A DNA stretch of 64,000 bases from Laguncularia racemosa (Eukaryota > Streptophyta > Magnoliopsida > Myrtales > Combretaceae), in the NCBI GenBank assembly GCA_037954665.1, contig JBBMOL010000302.1:310001-374000 (forward strand). Direction: 5' to 3'. The position numbers and the translations under genes are program-made. Below the pieces are notes generated by a model, which saw only the letters and a list, made by a program, of their open reading frames with translations, made no database searches and had not been told where the DNA came from. Shown here one piece after another: positions 23,867 through 34,859 of this stretch; the stretch's first letter is position 1; each line of letters opens with the position of its first letter.

Positions 23867-24785
23867 TGATGAGATCCATGATGGGAGCCAAGCCAGAAGA
23901 TGGAATGTGGATCCTCTTGAAGTGCCACCTGGACTGATTACGAGAAATCGAGCAAAACAATTCAATGAAGCACTTAACGGGTTGATAAAGGATGTCCATG
24001 AAGTTGGAAAGGATTGGAACAACCATGGGAAGGCCCTTGCTCTTGTACAAGTCATAAAGGATACGGGTTAATGAGGGTGTGTCTTTACAAGGCACGGCCG
24101 TGTAGGAGTCTGGAGGTTACATAGAATCATACACGGTCATATACACAGTTCAAAGGCAGGACTGTGTATGTTGTCAAGATTTCCACAGAAAGATACACAA
24201 CTAGAAGTACACGGTCGTGTACATTGTCAAGATTTCCACATAAAGATACATGGCTAGAAGTACACGGTCGTGTACATCTCCAACGCCGGTCGTGTATATT
24301 TTCAACACCGGCTCAAGGCCAACTCTAAGGTCGCTGGCCTTCATGTCTACACCGCCGGCCTACATGTTTGTTTTGTTGATTTTTACGCAACTTATCTAAG
24401 TTATGTCGTTTTGGGCTTTATTGTTACGAATTATAAACCCTAATATAAAGCTCCTAGGGTTAGAATATAGAAGATACAACATTGAAAGTTTGAAAACACT
24501 TTTGAGAGAATTCCTCTCTTGGTTCTTTAAAGAACTAACCTAGAACTTATCGGATTTTATTTCTGTGGCGTTCATCCCGACTTATCAATCGATCTTTCAT
24601 CCCGATTGTGGCATCTTCATATTATACCAAGGTTCTTGTCTCGCTTATAAACAACGGGTCGCGGTTTCCACTTGAGTGTGTTTGACATCTTAGGTAGCGA
24701 ATTCCGAACGTATTGGTATTGGGTTTTGTCACACGTTGGCGTGGTTCATATCAATTAGGAATCCGATCAAATCGATTTCACATCA
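23867..24785 (+). repeat. 5' LTR of E2
   Basis: 919 bp from TGATGAGATCC to CACATCA. The first 200 bp encode the polyprotein tail (DEIHDGSQARRWNVDP to a TAA near 24069), a copy of coding sequence that is functional only in the 3' LTR. U3 has several TACACGGTCGTGTA palindromes (about 24210-24280) and a TATA-like TATAAAG at 24444-24450. It carries about 21 bp near 24335 that the 3' LTR lacks. Confidence 0.9.
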
Positions 24786-25270
24786 GTTTGGTATTAGAGT
24801 CTAGGTTTGTTAAAACATCAGTTCAGTTTGAGGAAGGTAACATCAAAACCCTAACTCCAATTGTTCATATCAATTGTTCATATATTCAATTTCATAGTGT
24901 TAATTGTCTATTGAAAGTACCTACTATTCAATTTTGTTATAAAAAAAAAAAAAAAGAAGAATCACGACACAAAAAAAGGAGCGTGATCAAGAGCAACAAC
25001 AAAGACAAAAAAAAAATTAGAAAGAAAAAGAGGAAATTTACGAACCCTAGAGTTGTTTTGAATTCTACGGAAGGGAATTGGTGTAGTTTGGGTTAGTTCC
25101 AAGAGAATTGAAAAGAGGAATTGGTGAGTTGATATCATCATTGTTTGTGAGAATACTCGAGTGACTGTGTGATATCATCATTTGAGCAAAACACATAAGG
25201 GAGTGTATCGTGAGGTCTAATCATATATATATATATATTTGTGTTAGTACTAATCTTTTCTATAGGAACT
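24786..25270 (+). other. E2 leader with primer site
   Basis: TGGTATTAGAGT at 24789-24800 matches the complement of initiator tRNA-Met with two changes, directly after the LTR. The leader is A-rich (24940-25030) and has no gene. Confidence 0.7.
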
Positions 25271-26990
25271 ATGTCGAGGCAACATTCTCCTGAAAGTGAG
25301 AGGGGAAGGTTTGATGCTAGGTTAGTGATTGAGGCGTTGAGGGGTGAGATGAAGAGAATGTTTCAGGAGGGAATGGAACAAATTCATGAGACGGTAGAGC
25401 AAAGACTAGAGCAATCTACAAACATCTTTCAAGGGCGTAAGAGGGAGAGTCGTTCTAGGAGAGTACAAAGGGGTGGAGATGAAATGTCGGGCGATGACTT
25501 TGATGAGCCTTCTGTCGGGAGTTATAGAGGTTATAGTGGTCGGAATAGAGGAACTAGGGATTGGGAAGATAGGGGAGATAGGAATAGAGAGGATAATCAA
25601 CTGAGTAGTATAAAGATGAAGATTCATCCTTTCCAAGGGAAGAATGATCCCGAAGCGTACTTAGAGTGGAGAGAGAGGTAGAGATGGGTTTGATTATCAT
25701 AACTATAGTGGGAGAAAGAAAGTGAAACTTGCTGCCATTGAATTTTCGGATTATGCCATAGTGTGGTGGGATCAACTAATGTTGAATAGAAGGAGTGGCG
25801 AACCACCTATTGAGTCTTGGAAGAGATGAAGAGGTGATGAAGAAGCGCTTTGTACCTGCGTATTACTATCGTGAATTACACAACAAATTGCAAACTCTTA
25901 GGCAAGGAAGCCGAAGCATGGATGAGTATTTCAAGGAGATGGAAGTAACAATGATCAGGGCGAATGTAGAGGAGGATAGAGAGGCTACCATGGCTAGGTT
26001 TCTTGCGGGATTGAATAGAGAAATTCAAAATGTCGTAGAATTGCAGCATTATGTAGAATTGGAAGATATGGTTCATATGGCTATAAAGGTTGAGAACCAA
26101 CACAGGCGGAAAGGTAGTAGTAATGCACGGTTTCAACAGGGTACTGGTTCATCCACCTAGAAGACTAACCAATGGAAGAAGAAAGAAAAGCCTTTACCCA
26201 CCAAACCAAAAGGAAAGCTGAGACAAGCAGGTTCTACTCCTAGTAACCAAGGTAACCCTAATTCTTCTACTTCTAGAAATCATGACATTAGATGTTTTAA
26301 ATGCCAAGGTAGAGGCCATATTGCTTGTCAATGTCCGAATAGGCGTGTTATGATTATGCGTGATTATGGTGAGTATGAGACTGAGGGGGATAGTGAAAAA
26401 GATGATATGCCTCCATTAGAGGATGCTAGTGATGATGAGGAGCCTACAGTAGGGAGGTTAGTGGCAGTAGTGAAGAGAGCTTTGAATGTGTAGGTGAAGG
26501 AAGAAGAGGAGGGGTGCAAAGAGAGAATATCTTTCATACTAGATGTTATCTAGGTGATCATATTTGCAGTTTGATCATTGATGGAGGAAGTTGCACTAAT
26601 GTGGTGAGTAATTTTATTGTTGAGAGGCTAGGACTCAAGACTACTAAACACCCTAGTCTATATAATTGCAGTGGCTGAATGATAGTGGCGAGACTAAAGT
26701 GAGTAAGCAAGCCTTGATTGCTTTTCATATTGGTAGGTATGAGGATGAGGTGTTATGCGATGTAGTGCCAATGCAAGCGTGTCATGTGTTGTTGGGGAGG
26801 CCATGGCAATTTGATAGGAAGGTTATTCATGATGGCTTTTCTAACAAGTATACGCTTGTTCACTAGGGGAAAAGCTTTGATCTTAAACCTTTAACACCTA
26901 AACAGGTGTATGAGGATCAGTTGCAGCTACAACAGTCTTTTGCAAAACATAAGGTGAGTGAAAAATAGAGGGAGAGTGAGAGAGCAAAAG
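25271..26990 (+). pseudogene. E2 gag-protease
   Basis: ATG at 25271 (MSRQHSPESERGRFDARL) opens gag; the frame is lost near 25675 by an indel and again near 25820. The capsid-like part (VDEYFKEME homologue, 25795-26160) and CCHC knuckle CFKCQGRGHIACQC (about 26300) are recognisable, followed by an acidic linker and the protease motif IDGGSCTNVV (about 26580) and LLGRPWQFDRK (about 26800). A stop at 26864-26866 (TAG) and frameshifts inactivate it. It is about equally similar along its length to E1. Confidence 0.8.
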
Positions 26991-27269
26991 ACAGTGAGAA
27001 GAAAAGGAATACAAAAGTCAATCTCAAAAGGAAAAAGAGAGGAAAGCTGGAAAGAGTGTGAGAGACCAAGTTGAAGGGGGATCAACTTTGGTGGTGAGTG
27101 AAAAGGAGAGTGCAGCCTTGCAAAAGGAGAGTTGTGTGGTAAGAGCGAGTGTAGTGAGGAGAGCGTTAGTGATGAAGCAGTCTATGTTGTTGCTGGTTTT
27201 TAAGGAAACATGTCTGAATACTAACGAACTATCTAACTCTTTACTTAGTGTAGTTGTGTCTATTGTGTA

Positions 27270-28720
27270 GGACTTTGAAGATGTCTTCCCTGAGGAGATT
27301 CCAAAGGGATTACCACCTATTCGTGGTATTGAGCACCAAATTGACCTTATACCCGAGCATCGATTCCAAACAAGCTAGCTTATAGGAGCAATCCGGAGGA
27401 GACAAAGGAACTCCAAAGGCAGGTCGATGAATTAATGGAGAAGGGGTACGTGAGGGAAAGCATGAGTCCATGCGCAGTGCCTGTGATTTTGGTGCCTAAG
27501 AAGGATGGGTCATGGAGAATGTGTGTTGACTGCCGCACCATCAACAACATCACGGTAAAGTATCGTCATCCCATTCCTTGCTTAGATGACATATTAGATG
27601 AGTTATATGAGTCTAATGTCATTCCTTATGAGCCTTGGATAGATATTTCCATAGATTTTGTGTTAGGCTTACCCAGGTCTAGACATGGTCAAGATTCTAT
27701 TTTTGTAGTCGTGGATAGATTCTCTAAAATGGCACATTTCATTCCTTGTCACAAAACAGATGATGCTTGCAATATTGCTAATTTGTTCTTTAGGGAAGTT
27801 GTGAGATTACATGGTATGCCTAGAACAATTGTATCGGATAGAGATGCTAAGTTCTTAAGCTACTTCTAGAAGACCTTGTGGGCTAAGTTAGGAACTAAGT
27901 TATTATTTTCTACTACTTGTCATCCACAGACTGATGGTCAAACTGAGGTAGTAAATCGAACTTTATCTACTTTGTTGAGGGCTGTCATTAAAAAGAACAT
28001 TAAAAGTTGGGAGGATTGTTTGCCGCATGTTAAATTTGCCTATAATCGCACAATGCATTCTGCTACTAAGTTTACTCCTTTTGAAATTGTATATGGTTTT
28101 AATCCACTAATTCCTTTGGATTTATCACCTTTGCCTATTTCTGAGTATGTTAATCTAGATGGCAAGAAGAAAGCAGAATTTGTTAAACAGATCCATGAGA
28201 AGGCAAGGCTAAACATTGAGCGAAGAACAGAGCAGTATGTGAAACAAGCCAACAAAGGTCGTCGACAAGTTGTCTTTGAACCTGGAGACTGGGTTTGGGT
28301 TCACATGCGTAAAGAGCGTTTCCTGTGTAGCATCGATCTAAACTACTTCCTAGAGGCGATGGACCATTTCAAATTCTTGAGTGCATCAATGATAATGCAT
28401 ACAAGATAAATTTGCCTGGTGAGTATCAAGTAAGTGCTACATTTAATGTTACTAATCTGAGTCCTTTTGATGCAGGCGAAGATTTGAGGACAAATACTTT
28501 TCAAGAGGAGGGGAATGATGAGATCCATGATGGGAGCCAAGCCAGAAGATGGAATGTGGATCCTTTTGAAGTGCCACCTAGACCGATTACGAGAAATCGA
28601 GCGAAACGATTCAAGGAAGCACTTAACGGGTTGATAAAGGATGTCCATGAAGTTGGAAAGGATTGGAACAACCATGGGAAGGCCCTTGCTCTTGTACAAG
28701 TCATAAAGGATACGGGTTGA
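27270..28720 (+). pseudogene. E2 truncated RT fused to integrase core
   Basis: RT begins with DFEDVFPEEIPKGLPP and MEKGYVRESMSPCAVPVILV, reaches LDDILDELYE near 27610 and continues at once with VIPYEPWIDISIDFVLGLP, the integrase core. The core keeps SDRDAKF and QTEVVNRTL, so all three DDE positions are present, but TAG at 27867-27869 interrupts it. The C-terminal part has GDWVWVHMRKERF (about 28290-28325) and SATFNVTNLSPFD, typical of CRM-type elements, then runs into the 3' LTR to a TGA at 28718-28720. There is no polymerase active site. Confidence 0.85.
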
Positions 28721-29413
28721 TGAGGGCGTGTCTTTACAAGGTACGGCCATGTAGGAGTCTGGAGGTTACACAGAATCAGATACGGTCGTATACACAGTTC
28801 AAAGGCACGACCATATATGTTGTCAAGATTTCCACAGAAAGATACACGACTAGAAGTACACAGTCGTGTACATTGTCAAGATTTCCAAAGAAAGATACAC
28901 AGCTAGAAGTACACGGTCGTGTACATCTCCAACTCCGGTCGTGTATATTTTCAACACCGGCTCAAGGCCGGCTCCAAGGCCGCCGGCCTACATGTTTGTT
29001 TTGTTGATTTTTACGCAACTTATCTAAGTTATGTCGTTTTGGGCTTTATTGTTATGAATTGTAAACCCTAATATAAAGCTCCTAGGGTTAGAATATAGAA
29101 GATACAACATTGAAAGTTTGAAAAAACTTTTGAGAGAATTCCTCTCTTAGTTCTTTAAAGAACTAACCTAGAATTTATAGGATTTTATTTTCGTGGCGTT
29201 CATCCCGACTTATCAATCGGTCTTTCATCCCGATTGTGGCGTCTTCATATTATACCAAGGTTCTTGTCTTGCTTATAGACAACGGGTCGCGGTTTCCACT
29301 TGAGTGTGTTTGACATCTTAGGTAGCGAATTCCGAACGTATTGGTATTGGGTTTCGTCACACGTTGGCGTGGTTCATATCAGTTAGGAATCCGATCAAAC
29401 CGATTTCGCATCA
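28516..29413 (+). repeat. 3' LTR of E2
   Basis: 898 bp, TGATGAGATCC to CGCATCA, preceded by the polypurine tract CAAGAGGAGGGGAA (28502-28515). It contains the real end of the polyprotein frame. Very similar to the 5' LTR apart from a 21-bp gap and scattered changes. Confidence 0.9.
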
Positions 29414-29733
29414 CAGCATATGAGAACTTAGCAATTTATAAGGAAAGAGCCAAGAAGTATCATGATTCCCGTATTCAACAACCCAAACAATTCAAGGAAG
29501 GTGATCTTGTCTTGCTCTTCAATTCTAGACTCAAGTTATTCCCAGGCAAACTAAGATCGAAATGGCCCAGGCCATTCCGAGTAAGAAAAGTATTTCCCTA
29601 TGGCACAATTGAGATAGAACATCCTGAGAAGGGAATTTTTAAGGTCAATGGGAAAAGATTGAAACTATATCTTAGAGACAGCAAGTGCTTCAAAGAGCGG
29701 GAGGAGATTAATCTCCTCTTGGCATCTGCTTAA
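29414..29733 (+). pseudogene. B integrase C-terminus (after E2)
   Basis: The frame resumes after the CAGCA duplication with YENLAIYKERAKKYHDSRI, GDLVLLFNSRLKLFPGKLRS and VNGKRLKLYL, ending in TAA at 29731-29733. This is the usual C-terminal DNA-binding part of Athila/Tat integrases and is free of stops here, unlike the rest of the gene. Confidence 0.8.
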
Positions 29734-31109
29734 TCCTATCATACATCTTTTTGGTCTAGCTAAAGACGTTAAACAAAGCGACTTTTGAGAGGCATTTTGT
29801 GCTCGATTTTCTTATTTGTTTTTGTTGTTCTTCAATTTTATTACGTTAGTTTTATGATTGAGCATGAGTTCCTACCTTTTGTGGTTGTTTGTAGGTTATG
29901 GGAGTTGAAAAGGAGGTGATTGAAAAGCTTCGTGGAGTAAGAACGTCAAAAAAGCATGGCAAGGATCAAATCACTCATCATAAACCATGAAAAAAGAAGT
30001 GTGGAGAAACACCACGCCCCTGCCATAGGGCGTATGAAGGCAAAAGAGGCGACAAAGTGGCAAAATTCCAACTGATATGCTACCACGCCCTTGCCACGAG
30101 GGCGTGGCAGCCTAGAAATGTCCACAGAGCCTACCACGCCCCTTGCCACGGGGCATGGTGGAGGGCATATCAAATAAAATTTTCCAGGTAAGCTACTACG
30201 CCCCTGCCACGGGGGCGTGTCAACCTAGAATTGTCCACAATATCTACCACGTCCCTTGCCATGGGGCGTGGTGAAGGGTGTGGCAACACAAATGCCTGTA
30301 CTATTTAAACACGCAGCTCCTATTCCCTTCATTTTTTCGAAAATCTCTCTCTCATTTGCACACACACTCACAACCCTCTACACAACATCCATCACTCTAA
30401 TTCGTCACAAGGATTAAATTGGTAAGTTTTTCCACTCCTTCTCTTTTCTTTCTTCATTCGAATATTGATTTCTTGTTGTTTCTATTCTGCCATCGTTCGT
30501 AGAAAATGCTAGGGTTAGTCAAAATTAGGTCAAAATGGCTTTTATTTGTGCATTGTTACTTTTATTGATTCCTATTCATGATTTATACTTCAATAGTTAA
30601 TTTTTCACCGAATTTCATCTCCAATTTCTATCATCAGTGTTTATCACAACAAAACCTAGGGTTCTTGCGAAATGCATGAATGTGCAATCTGACAAAGGGC
30701 TTTTTGTTTTGTAATGATTCCTTTTATGATCTTGAATGGATTGATTCACCTAGACATTACTTACTCTGTCAATTCCTATCTTTACTTCGATTAACCTAGG
30801 GTTTGACCATGAATGTGTAATCCATTACAACTACTAGCCATAGTTAATCTTCTTTAAGGGTACATTCCATGTGGTATAGTAATTGAACCAAGAGCTTTAA
30901 TGCACATTCTATGAATGTTGAATCTAATGCTCGATTGCACTTTCATGTTCAAGTTCAAGTTCAACCATGCTTTTAAGGTCATTACATCGTGGTAGTTATA
31001 TGGGGATAATATCATCTTGGGTAGGATTTTCATCTAGTAGCAATATCTTTTCACTAATTTTTTTACGTCCTATCCTAGTCATTCATGCTTATCCAATGTT
31101 TGATTGTAT
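29734..31109 (+). promoter_or_regulatory. B pol-env spacer: GC hairpin array and candidate internal promoter
   Basis: From about 30010 to 30290 five variants of CCACGCCCC-TTGCCAC-GGGGCGTGG occur, for example 30134-30158 and 30083-30107. The same hairpin is in the U3 of the B LTRs. A TATA-like TATTTAAA follows at 30302-30309, then a CT- and CA-rich leader and a strong splice-donor match GGTAAGT at 30421-30427. This looks like a promoter with a leader intron in front of the env-like ORF at 31110. That reading is inference; no gene is present in the spacer. Confidence 0.45.
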
Positions 31110-32390
31110 ATGGCACCAAAGAAACAACAACAGAAGTAGAAGAAAAGGGCCAAAACTGAAGGTCCAGGTAGTAGCAGTGGTGGGAGAATTCCCCAAGGAC
31201 TTAGCGGAGATGAAGTGAAGAGATACAAAGCTTTAGAGTCCATGAAGCGCATTACACCAAATGCCTTCTTGAATTAGGAAGTGATTCAAGATTATGGATT
31301 AACTCGACAATTCGAGAGGCTATTAACGGAACCTGCCTGGGCCAATCTTCTCTCTATTGATGAGAAGGTATATAGGGGAGTTACTTTAGAATTCTTTGCC
31401 ACCTTCCGGATCAGTAAGCCGGATCGCCTATTTGGTCTGGACAATGATGTTTCCTTTTCAGCATTCAGTAAACATCATTCGATGAGTATGATCAAATTTT
31501 GTGAATACACTGGTTTTTACTCTCCAGAATACATTCAGACTGATGAATTCAAGGCCCTTTCGATTAGATGGCTAGTGCGCACACTATCATACACTCAGTT
31601 TTGGTCATCAATCGCTAGGAAAAGTCCTTATGATCCTTCACTATCAAGGGGATCACATCTCAAGCGGATAAGCCATAGGATTTTACATTCTCTGCTGGTC
31701 CACTCACTGAACGGGAAGATAAACAGTGTTGGAGTGGTCATCCAATTAGATTTATATCCAATGTGGAGCATGATAAGGGGTGAGAGGGTGAATGTAGCAG
31801 TAGAGTTAGCCTTTGCAATACGCTAGCAAGCTCAACTATCCAAGAAAGGTTGCTTCCGTGGTGCATATATTACCCAAATTTTGAAGAACATGAATGAATT
31901 CCCTAAAGAAGCTCTTAGAGATGAAATAAGAATCCTATCCCATGACCAATGTGGCCCTCCAACAATGGGATATTCCAAAGATAGAAGAAGGAGGTAACTC
32001 TTCTGGAGATGAAGCGAAAGATGAAACTACCAAGCGATTGGAAGAGCACACTAAGGAAGTCAAGAAGCTGAAACAGAAGAACAAAAGTCTCAAACGCTAT
32101 ATCGGCTCTATAGCCAAAGTGTTTGCAAAGAAACTAAAGGTGAAGCTTCTGAATTGCATCACTTCTTCTTCTTCTTCATCTGCAATAATGGAGAGGCCCC
32201 AAGGGAGGCAGTCTAGGAGGAAGTCCAAAGGGGAGAGACATCCAAGGCAATCCAGGAGGAAGAGGATGATGATGAGATAGAAAGAGAGATTGATGCTTAT
32301 GCTTCAGAAGGGGCTATGGGGTCGAAGCGGAAGAAGAATTTGGTGATGATGAAGAGGATGGTTGATCCTCTCCCTTCTAGATCTTCTGTT
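31110..32390 (+). pseudogene. B env-like / plant transposon protein ORF
   Basis: ATG at 31110 (MAPKKQQQK) is followed by stops at 31137-31139 and 31275-31277, then a long open part in the same frame to 31826 with LTRQFERLLTEPAWANLL, VTLEFFATFRISKPDR and RWLVRTLSYTQFWSS. This is the domain of the Athila third ORF, also found at the start of the window. A frame change leads to a basic, probably coiled-coil part (31942-32280, KRLEEHTKEVKKLKQKNKSL) and a Ser/Arg-rich tail. Function unknown. Confidence 0.7.
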
Positions 32391-32755
32391 TTTTAACTTT
32401 GTTACCTTTGGATTATTTTTATGATAACAGGAGAGAGAAATCAGCTTGCATTAATTTAATTTAAAGACTCATGCTTTACTTTTCCTTATTTTTCCTTCTT
32501 TTTAATTTCTGTTGTAGGCTAACTTCTTTTTAGTTTTCTTCTTTGTATAGTTGTCCAGATTTTGATATTGTAACAACTGTCAGATTCACACAATTCTTGA
32601 ATGCTGGAGCTACTACGCAACATATGGTTTTGATCGAGCACTTGATGAATAGCAACATTGAATTCAAGGGAGCACTAGTTCTTTTTATTACCATTTCTGT
32701 CTTAATTTTTCTCTATTTAACGCTCTTTCCTTGTCTGATTTTTATTATAAGCATA

Positions 32756-34089
32756 GACATTGAGGACAATGTCTAACTTAAGTGTGGGGGAGGGGTATTA
32801 AATATTATGTACAAAGGGAAAAGGAGAACTAGGTGTGTATGTGCGATTATCGATATAGAAAGTGAAAATTTTTCAATTATTACCTAATTTTGAGTAGAAA
32901 CTTTTTCAAGATTCTTCTAATTTTCTATCAAAAGTCCTCCTAAATTTTCTATTTTGCTAGAATTATGGCTGCAATTGAGGAGTATTTTAGCATTCAAAGA
33001 TAAAACCCCTCAAAAAGAATGTCGTGCAATTCACTCCTATTTTTGCACTGAATTTTTTCATACTTAATCAAACTTATAGAATAAAAATCTTTGTGAAGCA
33101 AGTTTACTTGTCATTTAAAGGCGGAATTCAAAGTTAGGAATTGAACCAAGGTCCTTAGCAAAATGTTAATTGGCTTGATTTCTAAGTTACTAGGAAGTAT
33201 ATTATTTCACCAAAAGTCTTGAGAGCTAATCAATCCATTATAAAAGGGCAAATGAAGTAATTCTCTTGGTGATATTTCTTAAGAGACCATTTAAGAAAAG
33301 TTTAATTCAAAATAAGATATCTTAGTTAGTATGGGCGGGCTTTGGTCTCTTAGAAGAGCGAAGTCTGACCTCGCTACTATAAACAAATTAGTTAGAGTAA
33401 TGGAGGTTCGATGGGGTCCCTTTAAAACTTAGTCACCTAAGGTCGTCCAACTTAGGATTGGCCGACCGAGGAAATTACTAAAAAAAAAAAAAAAAGGAGT
33501 TCTTGAAACTCGAGTGATTAAGTCCGTAGGGACGCCTTCAATTGAAGGGATAACGTCTATTAACTTGGGTGACGAGCCTGAGATTATCGGCTAAAAGCTT
33601 GCTACATGGGTTTCGGGATCCTAAATAAATAAATGAAACTTTTGGGAAGGTCTATTAAACGAAGAGGAATCCAGGAGAATCTCGGATGCAAAATACTTTT
33701 ATGATGGAGTAGTTCGCTTAGAGAGATGGATGAGGAGGCTATATACTTTGAAGTAGCTAATTGAAGTGAGCCAAGTCTCTTTTTGTTTCTGTTTGACCTT
33801 GAGTTTGATTTTTTATTTGAAAGCTGTTATTAAAAGATAGAGGTAGAAGCTTACTTTACTTTGATTAATTTTAAAACTTTGATTAAAGTATCTCTAGTTC
33901 AATATTGGAGGATAAGGTGAGGAGTACATTCATTCAATTGAGGAGTTCTATTGGGTGTTAAACATGATCATTGATGAATGTTGATATCCTAGCTTACTGT
34001 GTTTTGAAATATGAAGTCCCCATTTTGAATTTATGGTCTTTAAAATTGCTTTGCTTAGGGACAAGCAAAGATTCAAGTGTGGGGGAATT
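32756..34089 (+). other. 3' cassette of B
   Basis: Hairpin I is GACATTG-AGGA-CAATGTC (32756-32773) with purine tract 32780-32795. The structured block (33404-33612) contains GGTTCGATGGGG, CTTAG-TCAC-CTAAG (33428-33441), the long stem GGTCGTCCAA/TTGGCCGACC (33441-33450 with 33458-33467), GACG/CGTC enclosing the palindrome CCTTCAATTGAAGG (33531-33557), and CTTGGG-TGACGAG-CCTGAG (33564-33582). Hairpin II is CTTTGCTT/AAGCAAAG (34049-34070), then AAGTGTGGGGGAATT up to the LTR. No coding sequence is seen from 32391 on. Confidence 0.65.
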
Positions 34090-34859
34090 TGATAATCACC
34101 ATAAAACTCCAAATTCTAGGAAGATTTTAAGCTCTTTTAAGTTAATAATTAATCAAAAAATCATCCGGAATTGATGCTTAATCAAGGAATATGTTGCTTT
34201 CAGGTGTAATGAAGATCATTGAAAGAAATTGAGAAGAAAACAACAAAGAGAAAGGAAGAAGGAGCATCTCCCCTACTTGCCACGCCCTCATATAAGGGGC
34301 TTATGAATCAGACCACCACCACGCCCCCATATCAGGGGCATATAGAAGAGAAATCAGGAACAGAAGCTACCACGCCCCTTGCCACGGGGCGTGGCAGGGG
34401 GCATATGAGACTAAAAGTGAAAGACAAAGCCACCACGCCCCTGATATGTGGGTGTGCCAACTTTAAAGGATGACTCGAGATCACCATGCCCCTTGCCACG
34501 GGGCGTGGTGAGGAGCGTATGGAGTCACGACCTATTTTCTCTGACTTTTTCTCTTCTCTCTCCTCCAACCCTAATACCTATATATATATATATATATATA
34601 TATGTATACATATGAAAAAGGGGGGAACGGCAAAACTAGGGTTTTAGACTTCATTTTCTCTTCATTTTCATATCTTTTTCCTTATATTTCTACCCAACAT
34701 TCCAAGGAGATTCAAGCAAGGCATTCAAGATTCACTCTATCCAGTTTGTAATTATGAACTCTAGTTTCTCTTTATGTATCTGTTCTTTCATTGTTAGATC
34801 TATGGAAGAGTAAATCGTAGACTTAGATCTCATTTGAACTATTTTTTCATATGATGAAG
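34090..34859 (+). repeat. 3' LTR of B, left fragment
   Basis: Starts TGATAATCACC. Carries five CCACGCCCC-type half or full hairpins (34270-34510), including the perfect one at 34370-34394, and an (AT)n run at about 34579-34602. Cut at 34859 by element C; TGAAG at 34855-34859 is the left target copy. Confidence 0.9.

Larger units (their letters stand above)
23867..29413 (+). mobile_element. Element E2: CRM-like retrotransposon with internal RT deletion
   Basis: A complete 5547-bp insertion: 5' LTR 23867-24785, 3' LTR 28516-29413, flanked by a perfect CAGCA duplication (23862-23866 and 29414-29418). The internal region encodes gag, protease, the first part of RT and most of integrase. RT palm, RNase H and the integrase zinc finger are missing at the same junction as in E1. 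It is non-autonomous by deletion and further broken by frameshifts. Confidence 0.95.

Noticed and set aside
23859..24071. Separate small gene before the E2 LTR
   Set aside because: It is the polyprotein tail encoded inside the LTR, duplicated in the 5' LTR; only the 3' copy continues a polyprotein frame.
33404..33420. tRNA gene suggested by GGTTCGATGGGG (T-loop / B-box-like)
   Set aside because: No acceptor stem, anticodon arm or matching A box could be placed around it.
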